Notes under the pieces: model-generated
What the model was told of the DNA's origin: nothing
Database searches by the model: none
What the model saw: the letters and a program-made list of their open reading frames with translations, nothing else
Source: an uncultured Tateyamaria sp.
Lineage (GTDB): Bacteria > Pseudomonadota > Alphaproteobacteria > Rhodobacterales > Rhodobacteraceae
Length of the DNA: 64,000 nucleotides
Direction: 5' to 3'
Assembly (NCBI RefSeq): GCF_947503385.1
Contig: NZ_CANNDO010000004.1
Span: forward strand, 1-64,000
Shown here: positions 8,001 through 14,945 of the stretch, one piece after another
Layout: the number at the start of each line of letters is the position of its first letter
Position numbering within the stretch: position 1 is the first letter of the stretch
Position numbers and translations under genes: made by a program

Positions 8001-8894
8001 GCGGGCCGCGACGTGGCCGCCGAATTTGCCAATGGCGAATTGCGCATGGTGCCGGTCAACGCCAACGAACGCGTGGCCGAACTGACCAAATGGCTGCAAA
8101 CTGACCCCTTCCCCGCCGGGCTGGAGCATGAATGGACCGGCGACCAACAGGATCAGGAGGAATCCGGTGCGTTCCTCGGGCAAGCCTTTGCCGGTGCCCT
8201 GTTCCTGATGTTCATCATCCTGCTGGCGCAGTTCAACAGCTTTTACAACGCGATCCTCGTGTTGCTGGCGGTCGTGCTGTCGACCACAGGTGTGCTCTGG
8301 GGGATGCTGATCATGGATCAGACATTCTCGATCATTATGACCGGGACAGGCATCGTGGCCTTGGCCGGGATTGTTGTGAACAACAACATCGTGCTGATCG
8401 ACACCTATCAGGAATACGAACGCTACATGCCCCGGATCGAGGCGATCATTCGGACCGCACAGGACCGCATTCGGCCCGTGCTGCTGACGACGATCACCAC
8501 AATGGCGGGCCTTGCGCCGATGATGTTCGGGCTCAGCCTCGACTTTGGCGGCGGCGGCTATACGGTCGACAGCCCGACGGCGCTGTGGTGGAAACAGCTA
8601 GCAACAGCAGTTGTGTTCGGTCTGGGCATCGCGACCGTGCTGACGCTGATGGTCACCCCGTCCATGCTGGCGATGCGCGTGTGGGTCGTGACCTACGGCC
8701 TGTGGCTGAGCCAGCTACTGGCGAAGCTGTCGCTGGGTCGGGCAAGCGCTGCGGCGCGCGATTGGGCGCTGTCGCGTCAGGCCGGGCGGATGCCCAGCCA
8801 AGAGCTGGTCTGGGATTTCGATGAGCAGCCCGCGACAGATACGTCACAGCCCGAACTTCCGCTGACCAGCGCACCGCTGAAGGCGGCCGAGTAA
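5004..8894 (+). CDS. RND-family efflux permease, enlarged
   Basis: A 1296-residue proton-driven RND pump. The N-terminal helix is followed by PFPGISASDAEDLLIQPME, the usual start of the first porter domain. The TM4 region reads GMLVDGAIVVVEYADK, so the first conserved Asp is present and the second position is Gly. The C-terminal half ends in the expected TM cluster (VALAGIVVNNNIVLIDTYQE; LLTTITTMAGLAPMM). It is clearly longer than the roughly 1030-1050 residues of AcrB-like pumps. The surplus lies between TM6 and TM7 (about residues 500-620) and contains extra hydrophobic segments such as FLIGLAMVTLFGMFLVGLV; there is also a hydrophilic C-terminal tail. Substrates cannot be read from the sequence. 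Confidence 0.93.
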   Translation: MTGVVDWAASRARMVIAFIFLSLAVGTYAYMSLPKEGEPDIEIPTLVISLPFPGISASDAEDLLIQPMETELSDLDGLDKMTSTAAEGYANVVLEFEFGWNKTQVMADVRDAMDKAEAEFPSGYEQYTLDEFNFSEFPIIIVNLTGPVPERTIARVAKALQDDLEALDAVLEASLVGSRDEMVEVTIDPLRLEAYNVTAGELITVVQNNNQLIAAGEIETDQGAFAVKIPSSFNSVRDIYNLPVKTNGDRVVTLGDLAQINLTFEDRVSTARFNGADTVALQVVKRKGFNLIDTATLVKEVVAEKSAEWPEGLQAAVEVGTSNDTSREVASMVGQLEGSVLTAISLVMIVSLAFLGPRASILVGFAIPTSFLLCFVLLAIMGISVSNIVMFGLILSVGMLVDGAIVVVEYADKRQQAGVGPMRSYVEAAQRMFWPVVSSTATTLCAFLPMLFWPGVPGEFMGMLPVTLIFVLSASLVVALIYLPVMGGVLGRLIDWCGTQMHRIAALPLLAHIGVAVISLVLMVAILGVQPLQAQVIAAFSAMDGQNIWGSVLPTFFDVFLIGLAMVTLFGMFLVGLVTALMCIGAVFNRVGGGALWVAKAVFGERRRKVRAGYRRSGFGYVIQGIVGNAVMPLVMIGVVFVFVGTTLIYFINNNRGVDFFVETETEQAIVYVMARGNLGLEEKDALLQQVENIVLAHPGIRSAFAFAGSGGLNANTGGAQNPRDTIGQVQIETIPWEERPDAKEPWFTVPFTDYTVMREIKAPDFDGDYVVEELNAELRKIPGIRTEVLPLAQGPASAKPVHLRIKGDNWQDLLDATGIARAQFDATPGLVRIEDTRPLPGIDWQIDVDVEKAGRYGADVATVGAMVQLVTRGLLLDTMRVDSSDEEIEIRVRLPKQDRVLSTLDTLKVRTADGLVPLANFITRTPVAELAQINRVGQKRYFDVKADSMDGLQKLVETVEVDGADIEQTVATLRPDGAGDIVSADGITYAVMARDAAAAGRDVAAEFANGELRMVPVNANERVAELTKWLQTDPFPAGLEHEWTGDQQDQEESGAFLGQAFAGALFLMFIILLAQFNSFYNAILVLLAVVLSTTGVLWGMLIMDQTFSIIMTGTGIVALAGIVVNNNIVLIDTYQEYERYMPRIEAIIRTAQDRIRPVLLTTITTMAGLAPMMFGLSLDFGGGGYTVDSPTALWWKQLATAVVFGLGIATVLTLMVTPSMLAMRVWVVTYGLWLSQLLAKLSLGRASAAARDWALSRQAGRMPSQELVWDFDEQPATDTSQPELPLTSAPLKAAE

Positions 8895-8902
8895 GGGGGC
8901 CC

Positions 8903-8921
8903 GACGCGGTTTGACCGCGTC
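8903..8921. terminator. Hairpin between convergent genes
   Basis: GACGCGGT TTG ACCGCGTC, an 8-bp perfect stem located 9 bp after the RND stop and 17 bp before the stop of the convergent ABC exporter. It probably serves both directions, although no U tract follows on either strand. Confidence 0.55.
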
Positions 8922-8938
8922 GCGCCAAGGCCGCGCCG

Positions 8939-10798
8939 CTAGCGTTCGTCCGCTTGCTGGCGGTGCCAGAGCTGCGCGTATCGACCGTCCTGTGACAACA
9001 GCGCCTCGTGATTGCCGGTCTCGACGATCTCGCCTTTTTCCAGCACCACGATCCGGTCCGCTTCGGCAATCGTACTGAGCCTGTGCGCAATAGTCAGCAC
9101 CGTTCGGCCCTGCCCGGCGGCGCGCAGCGCATCCTTGATCTCTTGCTCCGTGTCAGTGTCAAGCGCGCTTGTCGCCTCGTCCAACAGCAGGATCGGCGGG
9201 TTCTTGAGCAATGTGCGCGCGATGCCCACCCGTTGCTTTTCCCCGCCGGACAGCTTGAGCCCACGCTCGCCCACAGCCGTGTCATAACCATCTGGCAGCG
9301 CCATGATGAAATCGTGAATCTGTGCTGCCCGGGCAGCCTCAAAGATATCCTCTTGGGTCGCCGCATCACGCCCATAGGCGATGTTGTATCGGATCGTGTC
9401 ATTGAACAGGACGGTGTCCTGCGGCACCACGCCAATGGCTGCGTGCAGGCTGTCCTGTGTGACGTCGCGCACGTCCTGACCATCGATGCGCAAGGCACCC
9501 GCGCCCACATCATAAAACCGGAACAACAGCCGCCCAATGGTCGACTTGCCCGACCCGGTGGAGCCGACAATCGCCACGGTCTGACCCGGTTCCGCCACGA
9601 CCGACACGCCCTTGAGGATGGGGCGTGCCGGGTCATAGCCAAAGTGTACATCGTCAAGCTCGATCCGCCCGGCCTTAACCTCCAGCGGGCGCGCGTCGGG
9701 CGCATCCACCACCTCGGCAGGTTGTTCAAGCAGCGTGAACATCTCGCCCATATCGACCAACGCTTGCCGGATTTCCCGGTAGACGGTGCCCAAGAAGTTC
9801 AGCGGCATGGTGATCTGGATCATGTAGGCGTTGACCATCACGAAATCCCCAACCGTCAACGTACCGTTCTGCACGCCAATGGCCGCCAAAACCATCACGC
9901 CCACCAACCCCGCAGTGATGATCACCGATTGGCCAAAATTCAGAAAGGCCAGCGAATAGCTGGTCTTGAGCGCTGCGACCTCATAGCCCGCCATGGCACG
10001 GTCGTAGCGCGCCGCCTCGCGCCCCTCGGCTCCGAAATATTTGACCGTTTCAAAATTCAGCAGGCTGTCGATCGCCTTTTGGTTCGCATCCGTATCCTGA
10101 TCGTTCATGATCCGACGCAGTTTCACCCGCCATTCTGTCACCGCAAAGGTGAACCAGACATACAAGCCAATCGTGACCGCCACGATGCCCAGATAGGACA
10201 CGTCGAACAGGATGGTCAGGACGATCCCGATCAGCACCAGTTCCAGCACCAGCGGCCCAATGGAAAACAGCAAGAAGCGCAGCAGGAACTCGACCCCCTT
10301 CACCCCACGCTCGATGATGCGGCTCAGACCGCCGGTCTTGCGGGTGATGTGGTAGCGCATCGACAGGCGGTGAATATGCTGGAACGTCTCCAGCGCCAGC
10401 ATCCGCAGCGCGCGCTGCGCCACACGGGCAAAGATCGCGTCGCGCAATTGCTGAAATCCGACATTCATCAGCCGGGCAAGGCCATAAGCCACCGTCAGCC
10501 CAATCGCCCCCAAGGCAAGCTGCGACACGCCCTCGCCCGCCAGCACGTCCACCGCGTCGCGGTAGATGATCGGGGTGTAAACGGACACCAGTTTGGACAG
10601 GATAAGGGCCAGCATTGCCAGCACGACACGGCGTTTGACCCACGGTTTGTCCGCAGGCCACAGGTATGGCGCAACCTTGCGGATCACGCGCCAGCCGGAT
10701 TCGCGTTCCTCAGCCTGCACATCGCTGGACGGATCGGGTGTCGGGGAGGCTTGGCGCGCCGGGCTTGTGCTGCGCGGGGCAGCGGTATCACTTGGCAT
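8939..10798 (-). CDS. Atm1/HMT1-type ABC exporter (fused permease and ATPase)
   Basis: A 619-residue half-transporter of the ABCB7/Atm1 group, thought to export glutathione-conjugated metals or persulfides across the inner membrane as a homodimer. The N-terminal half carries the ABC transmembrane domain with the Atm1-like opening PYLWPADKPWVKRRVV and the block RALRMLALETFQHIHRLSMR. The nucleotide-binding half starts near residue 375, with Walker A GSTGSGKST at about 416-424, signature LSGGEKQR, Walker B ILLLDEATSALD and the switch region TIAHRLSTI. All catalytic motifs are intact. It is a single gene, convergent with the RND operon. Whether it protects against heavy metals or supports Fe-S metabolism cannot be decided here. 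Confidence 0.93.
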   Translation of the reverse strand: MPSDTAAPRSTSPARQASPTPDPSSDVQAEERESGWRVIRKVAPYLWPADKPWVKRRVVLAMLALILSKLVSVYTPIIYRDAVDVLAGEGVSQLALGAIGLTVAYGLARLMNVGFQQLRDAIFARVAQRALRMLALETFQHIHRLSMRYHITRKTGGLSRIIERGVKGVEFLLRFLLFSIGPLVLELVLIGIVLTILFDVSYLGIVAVTIGLYVWFTFAVTEWRVKLRRIMNDQDTDANQKAIDSLLNFETVKYFGAEGREAARYDRAMAGYEVAALKTSYSLAFLNFGQSVIITAGLVGVMVLAAIGVQNGTLTVGDFVMVNAYMIQITMPLNFLGTVYREIRQALVDMGEMFTLLEQPAEVVDAPDARPLEVKAGRIELDDVHFGYDPARPILKGVSVVAEPGQTVAIVGSTGSGKSTIGRLLFRFYDVGAGALRIDGQDVRDVTQDSLHAAIGVVPQDTVLFNDTIRYNIAYGRDAATQEDIFEAARAAQIHDFIMALPDGYDTAVGERGLKLSGGEKQRVGIARTLLKNPPILLLDEATSALDTDTEQEIKDALRAAGQGRTVLTIAHRLSTIAEADRIVVLEKGEIVETGNHEALLSQDGRYAQLWHRQQADER

Positions 10799-10871
10799 TT
10801 AGGGGCAGTCCCTTGTCTCTGGGACTTAGATCATAGGGCGATGCTGGGGCAGTGACCAGCGTCCGGCGTCG

Positions 10872-12194
10872 CTATTCCGGCAAGTCAAAGACCTGACCGG
10901 GAAAGATCAGATCGGGATTGCGGATATTATCGCGGTTGGCATCGAACACCTGCACGTACAACCGCCCATCCCCATAGCGTTCGCGCGAGATACCCCAAAG
11001 CGTGTTGCCAGTCTGGACGGTGATCCGCTTGGCCGGGGCATCCGCATCATCCGCCTGCGCCAGCACATCCGGGTCCTCACGCTTGAACGGGGTTTCAACG
11101 CGGCTGGTGACGTCACCCTCTGCGTCCAGTTCGTCCACGCGCAGGGTGTAGACGCCGGTGTCGATGGTCGGCAACGCGCCGCGCCAGCGCCCGTTGCTGT
11201 CCACCTCGATATCTGCGACCGGGCGGTTGTCCACATAGACCCGCACCACGTCAGCCTCGGACTGCGCACGCCCGGACAATTCGACCGCACCCGATTGCGA
11301 ATAGCTGATCGTGTCGATTTCGATATTGTCGAGCGCCTCGGGCCGCGTGCTGCTGAGCACTTCGACCCCCTCTTCGGTCGACTTGAGGATGGCCGGCGTC
11401 TGCGGTGTCGGCACGGCGGCGACCTGCGGCGCAGGTTCCACCGTTGGCGCATCCGCCGTTTCGGGGGCGGGCGCGGGTGGTTCGGGTTGTGCATCAGGGG
11501 CCGGGTCCGCACGCACAACCGTTTCATCTGCCGGTGCGTCGGGTTCTGCCGCGGCCACGACTGGCGCGGGGTCTTGCGTCGGATTGTCTGGCGCGGGCGC
11601 TTCGGGCACGGTTTCGGCCACCTCCGGCGCGGTCTCTTCCACCGGGTCGGGCGCCGGGCGCGCCACTGGTGCCACAATAACTTCGTCCAGCGATGCAATC
11701 TCGTGCTGTGCCATGCCCTGCACGATGGTCAAAACCTGCGCATCCGTGTTGGGGGCAATCGTCGTCACGGCGGCAAAGCCACCCGCGGCGTCCACTGTCA
11801 CTTCGGTATTGGCGACACCGTCGAGCAATACGGTGACCTTGCTGCCCGGCTCCGCCCGGCCCGCAATCACGGCGAGACCGTCAGCCTCGACCCGGACCTC
11901 GTCAATTGACGGGGCCGGCGCAGGTGCCACGTCGGCGGCTTGGGCAACGCCATCTGTGGGCGCTGACACGTCCTCCGCCACCTCTGGGGCTGCGGGTGTT
12001 TCGGGTACCGCTTCGGCTTCCACCTCGGGCGCGGGCGCGGGCGCAACGGCAGTCTGCTCTTCGAGCGGGGGCGTTGGCGCGGTGCCGCCCAGACTGTTGA
12101 CGTATAGGCCAGCGCCAATGGCGGCCACGGCCACCACCGCAGCCCCCGCAACGAGGCCACCATTTGAGCCCATCAATGCCGCCAGTTTGGACAT
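10872..12194 (-). CDS. LysM-domain envelope protein
   Basis: A 440-residue protein. It opens MSKLAALMGSNGG with a hydrophobic helix at about 12-30 (GLVAGAAVVAVAAIGAGLYV), so it is anchored in the inner membrane facing the periplasm. A long Ala/Pro/Glu-rich, probably disordered region with bacterial Ig-like or carboxypeptidase-regulatory-like beta segments follows. The last 50 residues form a LysM domain (TVQTGNTLWGISRERYGDGR to FPGQVFDLPE) expected to bind peptidoglycan. A longer open frame runs upstream to 12500, but it would overlap the opposite LOG gene and its extension is non-protein-like. I chose the ATG at 12194, preceded by GGGGAAAGG. Confidence 0.9.
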   Translation of the reverse strand: MSKLAALMGSNGGLVAGAAVVAVAAIGAGLYVNSLGGTAPTPPLEEQTAVAPAPAPEVEAEAVPETPAAPEVAEDVSAPTDGVAQAADVAPAPAPSIDEVRVEADGLAVIAGRAEPGSKVTVLLDGVANTEVTVDAAGGFAAVTTIAPNTDAQVLTIVQGMAQHEIASLDEVIVAPVARPAPDPVEETAPEVAETVPEAPAPDNPTQDPAPVVAAAEPDAPADETVVRADPAPDAQPEPPAPAPETADAPTVEPAPQVAAVPTPQTPAILKSTEEGVEVLSSTRPEALDNIEIDTISYSQSGAVELSGRAQSEADVVRVYVDNRPVADIEVDSNGRWRGALPTIDTGVYTLRVDELDAEGDVTSRVETPFKREDPDVLAQADDADAPAKRITVQTGNTLWGISRERYGDGRLYVQVFDANRDNIRNPDLIFPGQVFDLPE

Positions 12195-12313
12195 TGCCAA
12201 CCTTTCCCCAGGTTTCGCACCGTGCAGGCGCGTTGCGCTTGCATAACAGGCGGGGATAGAACGGTCAAAACACGCGCCCGTCCAGCGCTTGTGAACAAAG
12301 CTAGGGGTCGGTG

Positions 12314-12868
12314 ATGTCGAAATTGTCCGTCTGTGTCTATTGCGGCGCACGCAAGGGTGCGCGCGCATCCTATACGGAGGCCGCAGAGGTCCTGGGCCAA
12401 GGGCTTGCCGCCCGCAACTGGCGGCTGGTTTACGGCGCGGGCGATGTGGGTCTGATGGGGACCGTCGCACGCGCAGCACAGGAGGCAGGCGGCGACACAT
12501 TCGGCGTCATCCCCGCGCATCTCGTTGCGATGGAGGTCGGCAAGGCGGACCTGTCGACATATGTCGTCACAGAAACCATGCATGAACGCAAAAAGGTCAT
12601 GCTGATGAATGCCGATGCCGTGGTTTTGTTGCCGGGCGGCGCGGGATCACTGGACGAGTTTTTCGAGGCGCTCACCTGGCGGCAACTGGGCCTGCATGAC
12701 AAGCCGATTTTCGCAATTGATACAGACGGATACTGGACACCGCTGATGCGTCTTCTGACCCATGTGGTGGACGAAGGGTTTGCCGATGCCAGCCTCTTCG
12801 ACCTGATGCAGGTTGTGCCGGACCCCGGTGCCGCGTTGGACGCCATTGCGGACCATGGCGGCACCTGA
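12314..12868 (+). CDS. LOG-family (TIGR00730) Rossmann-fold protein, putative nucleotide phosphoribohydrolase
   Basis: A 184-residue protein of the Lonely Guy family, whose characterised members hydrolyse cytokinin riboside or other nucleoside 5'-monophosphates to base plus ribose phosphate. The opening VCVYCGARKGARASY matches the family's N-terminal CVFCGS-type motif. The active-site signature PGGxGTxxE appears as PGGAGSLDE, with Ser for Thr. MHERKKVM supplies the usual Arg/Lys block. The start is ATG 12314 (a GTG lies one codon earlier). It is divergent from the LysM gene and is followed by a shared terminator hairpin. The bacterial physiological role is uncertain. Confidence 0.88.
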   Translation: MSKLSVCVYCGARKGARASYTEAAEVLGQGLAARNWRLVYGAGDVGLMGTVARAAQEAGGDTFGVIPAHLVAMEVGKADLSTYVVTETMHERKKVMLMNADAVVLLPGGAGSLDEFFEALTWRQLGLHDKPIFAIDTDGYWTPLMRLLTHVVDEGFADASLFDLMQVVPDPGAALDAIADHGGT

Positions 12869-12896
12869 CGCGCCCATCCAAACCCAGCGCACGAAA

Positions 12897-12924
12897 AAAG
12901 CGCGCGAAGATCCTCGCGCGCTTT
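12897..12924 (-). terminator. Strong intrinsic terminator of sodB
   Basis: AAAGCGCGCGA, a 6-base loop, and TCGCGCGCTTT: an 11-bp perfect stem. On the minus strand it is followed by a run of six T, making a classic Rho-independent terminator 75 bp after the sodB stop. On the plus strand it also closes the LOG gene. Confidence 0.85.
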
Positions 12925-12998
12925 GAAGGGTGCCGTGCAGCGCCCCAAACTGTCGCTGTACCCGCCACCCAAAGCAGCCGGTACAGCCTGCGACCGCA

Positions 12999-13598
12999 TC
13001 ACATGCGGCTGGCGACGTTTTCCCAGTTCACAAGGTTGTCGAGGAAGTTCGTCAGGTAAGCGGGACGCTTGTTGCGGAAATCGATGTAATAGGAATGCTC
13101 CCACACATCACAGCCCAGCAGCGCCGTCTGCCCAAAGCACAGCGGGTTCACGCCATTCTCGGTCTTGGTGACTTTGAGGCTGCCGTCCTTGTCCTTGACC
13201 AACCACGCCCAGCCTGAACCGAACTGACCGGCACCGGCGGCCGAAAACGCATCTTTGAACGCGTCAACGGACCCAAAGCTCTCTATCAGCGCCTTTTCCA
13301 GTTCTCCGGGCATCGACGAAGCACCCGGCCCCATCATTTCCCAGAACTGGTTGTGGTTCCACAACTGGCTGATGTTGTTGAAGATGCCATTCTGAGCAAC
13401 CGCGCCAGCGTCGTAGGTGCCGACGATAATCTGTTCGAGCGATTTGTCCGCCCATTCGGTGCCTTCGATGGCCTTGTTGCCGTTCACCACATAGGCGTTG
13501 TGGTGCAGGTCGTGGTGGTATTCCAGCGTCTCTTTCGACATGCCGTTGTCCGCCAGCGCGTCGTGGGCATAGGGAAGATCGGGAAGTTCAAAAGCCAT
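12999..13598 (-). CDS. sodB: Superoxide dismutase, Fe/Mn family (Fe-type features)
   Basis: A 199-residue cytoplasmic superoxide dismutase that converts superoxide to oxygen and hydrogen peroxide. Metal ligands are recognisable: His28 in LEYHHDLHH, His in QLWNHNQFW, and Asp and His in DVWEHSYYIDFRN. GQFGSGWAWLV and the Gln of NISQLWNH match the iron-type subgroup, though cambialistic enzymes share these. A longer open frame extends to 13700 but is unlike SOD; MAFELPDLPY at 13598 is the standard N-terminus. It has its own promoter region upstream and a strong terminator downstream, so it is monocistronic. Confidence 0.97.
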   Translation of the reverse strand: MAFELPDLPYAHDALADNGMSKETLEYHHDLHHNAYVVNGNKAIEGTEWADKSLEQIIVGTYDAGAVAQNGIFNNISQLWNHNQFWEMMGPGASSMPGELEKALIESFGSVDAFKDAFSAAGAGQFGSGWAWLVKDKDGSLKVTKTENGVNPLCFGQTALLGCDVWEHSYYIDFRNKRPAYLTNFLDNLVNWENVASRM

Positions 13599-13894
13599 GA
13601 TGGGGCCCCCATTGTTCATCGTGCAGGTGTGTGCCTGACAGATTGTGCAAACCTCTGCAAGTTCAAGGGTTGGCGTGACCGGCAATCCCGCGCCACGCAT
13701 CTTTTTACCGGTCCTGCGACTGGTGGGTCATCCGATCCGCCTGCCCAAATTCCACCTATTGCCTCAGGTCACTATGTCGTGTCGTCAGCCTGCGGACGTT
13801 AAGGGCAACGCGCTGAACGTGCTGTTCTGATCCGCCCGGGGCCGGATGGTTTCAAACGTCGCGTGAAGTGTTGCTCCGGGCACGCCGCGCAGGA

Positions 13895-14296
13895 TCAGCT
13901 TGGCAGCCAATCCTCCGGCGCACATGTGCCGCGGCCCGACACGTCGTTGTCGGCGTTGCGCAAGGTGGCATTCAACGTCGTTTGCTTGGTGTCCTGATTG
14001 AACACCACACGGTACCGTGCATAGGCGCGGATCGGGCGCGAGGGCAACGTCATCGACCACCGCACCTCGATTTGGCCATCCTGACGTTTGCGCGTCTTCG
14101 CCTTCATCGGTCCACCTTTGGCCCATTCGATCACCGGGCCATAGACCGTCGCCGTTTTGCCCGAACTGTCAAAATCCATGGCGAGCACTTCGGGCGCAAA
14201 ACTGCTGCCGTTTGTCTTGAGTGTGCATACGTATCCCTGAGCCTGCGTCACAGTCGCACAAACGCAAAACAGCCCAGCAAACAGAAACGTCTTCAC
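13895..14296 (-). CDS. Secreted hypothetical protein
   Basis: A 133-residue protein with a GTG start placed 8 bases after a perfect AGGAGG, which decides the start over longer in-frame alternatives. The first 20 residues (KTFLFAGLFCVCATVTQAQG) form a signal peptide with an AQA-like cleavage site. The mature part has two cysteines (YVCTLK and GRGTCAPEDW) that could form a disulfide. No family is recognised. It stands alone: about 300 bp with no recognisable element separate it from sodB downstream, and 73 bp separate it from soxG upstream. Confidence 0.75.
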   Translation of the reverse strand: MKTFLFAGLFCVCATVTQAQGYVCTLKTNGSSFAPEVLAMDFDSSGKTATVYGPVIEWAKGGPMKAKTRKRQDGQIEVRWSMTLPSRPIRAYARYRVVFNQDTKQTTLNATLRNADNDVSGRGTCAPEDWLPS

Positions 14297-14369
14297 TGCC
14301 CTGTCCTCCTTCGCTTCCCTGACGCCAACCTGCATCATTTCGCGTAAAAGAAGAAGATGCGAAACCGCC

Positions 14370-14945
14370 CTATTCGGTAAAAAAGTCCACGGCGCTGCCC
14401 GGCGCCGCTGCCGTGCGCAGCAGGTCAAACACATAGGCCGCGTGGCTGCGGAAACAGACGATCTGAAAGGTTGTCGCGTCACGCATCCAGAACGCCGCCG
14501 GCACCTGTGCCAGCCGCGTGCGGCGGAACATGCCGGGCGTGAACGCCTCTGGGCTCAGGTCCACGGGGGCCAGTTTTGCCATAACTTCGCGCGCCTGCGC
14601 ACCTTCGACCAGAAACACCGCGCGCGCATCGGACACATCCACAGCCAGCGCGAACGTCTCGCCCAAGGTCGCGTGCATCTTGGCAAGGTTTGCGTCAACC
14701 GCCTCGTATGGGCACAGAACCAGCACTTCGTCCGGCGACATCCACGCGATGCCGCGATCCTCAACGCAATTGGCTTTTCCTTGCGCGGGCATGTCGACGG
14801 CAGCGACCCCGGTGGCCGCGTTCTTGATGCTGGTGTTCGCCAGGTCGCCGCGCAAAGTGATCATGCCTTGCAGCCCACCTTCGGTGATCCGGGCGATCCC
14901 GTCATCAGCGGCCACACCGCCCAATGCTGTCACAGCCTCAGCCAT
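14370..14945 (-). CDS. soxG: Sarcosine oxidase gamma subunit
   Basis: A 191-residue small subunit of heterotetrameric sarcosine oxidase. In characterised enzymes the gamma chain packs against the alpha chain and has a GcvT-like fold without its own cofactor. Family-like blocks are DRGIAWMSPDEVLVLCPY, DVSDARAVFLVEG and FRRTRLAQVPAAFWM. The start is ATG 14945, which overlaps the soxA stop by 8 bp; a longer version from 14969 is possible. It is the last gene of the minus-strand sox run. Confidence 0.93.
   Translation of the reverse strand: MAEAVTALGGVAADDGIARITEGGLQGMITLRGDLANTSIKNAATGVAAVDMPAQGKANCVEDRGIAWMSPDEVLVLCPYEAVDANLAKMHATLGETFALAVDVSDARAVFLVEGAQAREVMAKLAPVDLSPEAFTPGMFRRTRLAQVPAAFWMRDATTFQIVCFRSHAAYVFDLLRTAAAPGSAVDFFTE

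Noticed and set aside
4989-8183. Very long minus-strand ORF (1064 aa) opposite the RND pump
   Set aside because: Its His/Arg/Asp/Gln-rich composition is the usual antisense shadow of a GC-rich gene; the plus-strand RND protein has all family motifs.
9008-10855. Long plus-strand ORF (615 aa) opposite the Atm1 exporter
   Set aside because: Antisense shadow with His/Arg/Gln-rich content; the minus-strand protein carries Walker A, signature and Walker B motifs.
12195-12500. N-terminal extension of the LysM gene
   Set aside because: It would overlap the divergent LOG gene and encodes an Arg/Pro-rich stretch; the ATG at 12194 has a ribosome binding site and begins a signal anchor.
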